From: Lanius collurio
Lineage: Eukaryota; Chordata; Aves; Passeriformes; Laniidae
Assembly (NCBI GenBank): GCA_020086605.1
Contig: JACBWW010000017.1
Span: forward strand, 4,304,520 to 4,368,519
Length of the DNA stretch: 64,000 nucleotides
Direction: 5' to 3'
The notes below the pieces were generated by a model. It saw nothing but the letters and a program-made list of their open reading frames with translations. It ran no database searches and was not told the origin of the DNA. Below, in pieces: positions 61,778 through 64,000 of the stretch. The stretch's first letter is position 1; each line of letters starts with the position of its first letter. Position numbers and translations under genes: made by a program.

Positions 61778-64000
61778 TTGAAGGCTTTAATGTGTCCCTG
61801 CTCCTTGACTTTGTTCAGAACTCCCTGGTCACCACCTCTCCCACAGTCTCCCAGTCCCTGAAGGTTTTCCCAGTTAAGTGAGGTCTGCTGTTGTCTGGGA
61901 AGGAGCAGTTCTCCCTCCCAGGGTCCTCCCTGACCCCAAGGTGATGAGGTTGTCCTTCTCCTGCTGCTTCACAGCTCTTCATAATTTATTTTCAACATCT
62001 GAAAAATAGCTAAATGCAGGATTAATACCCGAGATTCTTGGGCTCATGTTTCTTAGATTTGCAGCCTAGAAAGATAACATGGTGGTGAGATTTTTCACAG
62101 TCCTGATTCAAATAAAGATAAAATAGCCCCTGAGAAAGGGTTTTTCCCATGGATATTTTCATGCTTTCCTCCACTGTCTGCCCAAGATGTACAGCAAATT
62201 GAACTGACCCTAATTTAGCCAAACTCTGATGGTGAGTATGGGCTAAACAGAGAGTGAATAGAACAAAATCTGTCAAAGCTGAGGGAGATCCACTTATTGT
62301 GAGTTCTTGAGAGGACACACAGTAGGTTTGTTTTAAAACCATTTATGTAGGATTATGAGATTCTTCCCTACTGTGGAACACTCGATAATGCTGATGAAAA
62401 AATCATCTGCCACTTGAACAGTTTGTATCCCATCCAGTGCATAAAGAGGACAGAAATGAAGACAAATGGACACCTGTGGGTGTTATTTTGAGAAAGAGAG
62501 CATTGAGTATGCCTTGTCTGCTGACTGGCTACTGCTGTACCTGGCCACCTCCATAAAGCACTCCTGGATACTCTGATTGAGAGCTTCACTGTTGGTACCT
62601 GATGTTCATATTACTGTTATTTAATTTTTGAGCCAAATAGGCTGGTCTACAGCATGGCCATGAACTGATCATTATATGGATCCTGGTGACATAAAACAGG
62701 TGGGATGAAGCTCTGTACATATACAGAGTACAAATCTTGCCCAAAGAGTTACCAAAACTAGGAATTCTTTTTTCTTTTTCTTTCTTTTTCTGTTTTGCAA
62801 GATGGGAATGTTAACATAGACAGGATTAAGCACTAATCTATTTGTTTAATGGCTGCAAAACCTCCTCAGTGACAATCAGATAAGGCAGAAAGACAAAAGA
62901 GGATAAGGCTAAGAACTGCCCTGAGTAAGATGCCAGACCAAAGCAGTCACTGGTTGTGCTCATTTGGCCAGGAGTGCATGGCCACTATTATAATTTTTGC
63001 CTCAGCAATTGCAGAGGGATGACCAAAGCTGGAAGGGCTGGTACTTGCTGCTTGCCCTGGGAACTGAGAACCAGAGCCTTTCCATGGACTGCCAGCACAG
63101 GCTCATCCCCTGCACTCCCAACCTGACCCAATGTTGGATAAGACTTTTGCAATCTTGGTTGTTTTTTGTCCACTGTAGAGAGGAAAACCTAACAATTATA
63201 TCTGTTTTTTCTCCTCAAAACAGGTTTGGGTTTCTAGTACTACTTTGATTAGACTAAACCAAGTATGCAATCAGCCCAATTTATATTCCTAAAACAGACA
63301 GAAGTGCTCTGACTGGAGTCCGTATTTTCTGTCTGATTGCTTTTCATTTCACACTTCTTTGTTTTAATTACATTTTAAGATTAAGTACTGAGATCACAGT
63401 TAGTTGCACTCCATGGATATTGTACAAATTCAAGGGTCAAAGGAAAAGGAAAGTAAAAAAAGACAACTAATACCTCATTGTTTGCTGTGGTTCCTATTAT
63501 ATGGGCAGTCAAGTGCACAGTGAGTTTTAATAGAAATTTGGCTTGATTGTGATTAAATGAAGAATATACTGAGTGAATTCTTCAGCTCAAAACTACTTGC
63601 TTTTAATTTTTTTATCTGTATTGAGCCTAAAAAAGCTGATTCTGCAGAACTTTCTTGACCTCATTGATTGCAACCAATTGCAAGAAGGATGGCATGGATT
63701 TAAAAGCATCAGCCTGTTGCAGCAGCTGGCCAAGTATGTCTTAGACAGCTCAACAAGGAGATGATGGGAAAGAAAGGGACACATTGTGGATTTTATTATC
63801 CCTTTCACTAAGGCTGTAAAAATCCTGCTTGGCTGGATCATAAGGTCTTTTTAAAAATTAATAAACAAAACAAAATAAAACAAAATAAAACATAAAACAA
63901 AAGATACATTAGTAGTTTTAATATTATTTTATTATTATAAATATGAATTTTTGAAAAACTGTTGCTTTCCTTTATTCTCATTAGCACTGAGAAAGATTTT
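61778..64000. other. Unique non-coding DNA, no gene seen
   Basis: No gene or interspersed repeat was recognised. It has a pyrimidine-rich patch (62766-62793) and an A-rich AAAACAAAATA-type simple stretch at about 63857-63902. Open frames are at most 106 codons. Confidence 0.55.

Noticed and set aside
61525..61881. 118-codon frame with Phe-Leu-Pro-Ser repeats
   Set aside because: It is a translation of the TCCT and TCCTGCCT microsatellites.
1..64000. tRNA, rRNA, snRNA genes, CRISPR arrays, operons
   Set aside because: No B-box-like tRNA core, snRNA signature or regularly spaced repeat-spacer pattern was found by eye. The only regular repeats are minisatellites without spacers.

Overview
The window is vertebrate nuclear DNA, most likely from a bird and probably a songbird. 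The strongest evidence is a set of CR1 retrotransposon fragments. CR1 is the dominant LINE family of birds, and several copies here keep the typical 3' end, in which a run resembling CCTTCCAACCCAAAC is followed by ATTCTATG/ATTCTGTG octamers. Two compact retroviral LTRs and a largely AT-rich, CpG-poor background fit the same assignment. Songbird rather than another bird is inferred from the style of the CR1 3' ends and LTRs and is less certain.

I could not identify any protein-coding gene. The longest open frames are about 170 codons, which is near what chance allows in 64 kb read in six frames. None shows a recognisable domain except decayed CR1 ORF2 pieces. There are no recognisable tRNA, rRNA or snRNA genes, no CRISPR array and no bacterial features. 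The DNA is best read as intergenic or deep intronic.

Layout: 1-4.5 kb is unique DNA. A CR1 3' end on + lies at 4.47-4.91 kb and a CR1 3' end on - at 10.93-11.16 kb. At 19.43-19.91 kb a + strand CR1 3' fragment abuts a - strand CR1 endonuclease fragment. A CR1 3' end on + lies at 23.0 kb, and an old CR1 with the end of ORF2 plus its 3' region lies at 24.16-24.95 kb. A small - strand CR1 piece lies at 27.3 kb. From 27.4 to 43.2 kb the DNA is unique, with one weak terminal-exon candidate at 36.46-36.69 kb. A GC-rich ~0.8 kb LTR on - at 43.18-43.98 kb carries a 28-bp x 8 minisatellite. Weak candidate exons follow at 45.7 and 48.7 kb.

A CR1 fragment lies at 49.27-49.52 kb, followed by an intact solo LTR on - at 49,645-50,100. 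This LTR has matching terminal inverted repeats, a 4-bp target duplication and a 20-bp x 4 E-box array. The rest holds a weak exon candidate at 52.25 kb, a CpG cluster at 54.8-55.2 kb, a purine-skewed block at 59.7-60.9 kb and a TCCT microsatellite with a derived 8-bp higher-order repeat at 61.66-61.78 kb.

No new multi-gene system is visible. The observations most worth checking are the alternating CATGTG/CACGTG array in the U3 of the solo LTR, the minisatellite and terminal duplication in the 43-kb LTR, and the inverted CR1 junction at 19.5 kb. Repeat calls rest on recall of CR1 and LTR sequence style, not on a database search.
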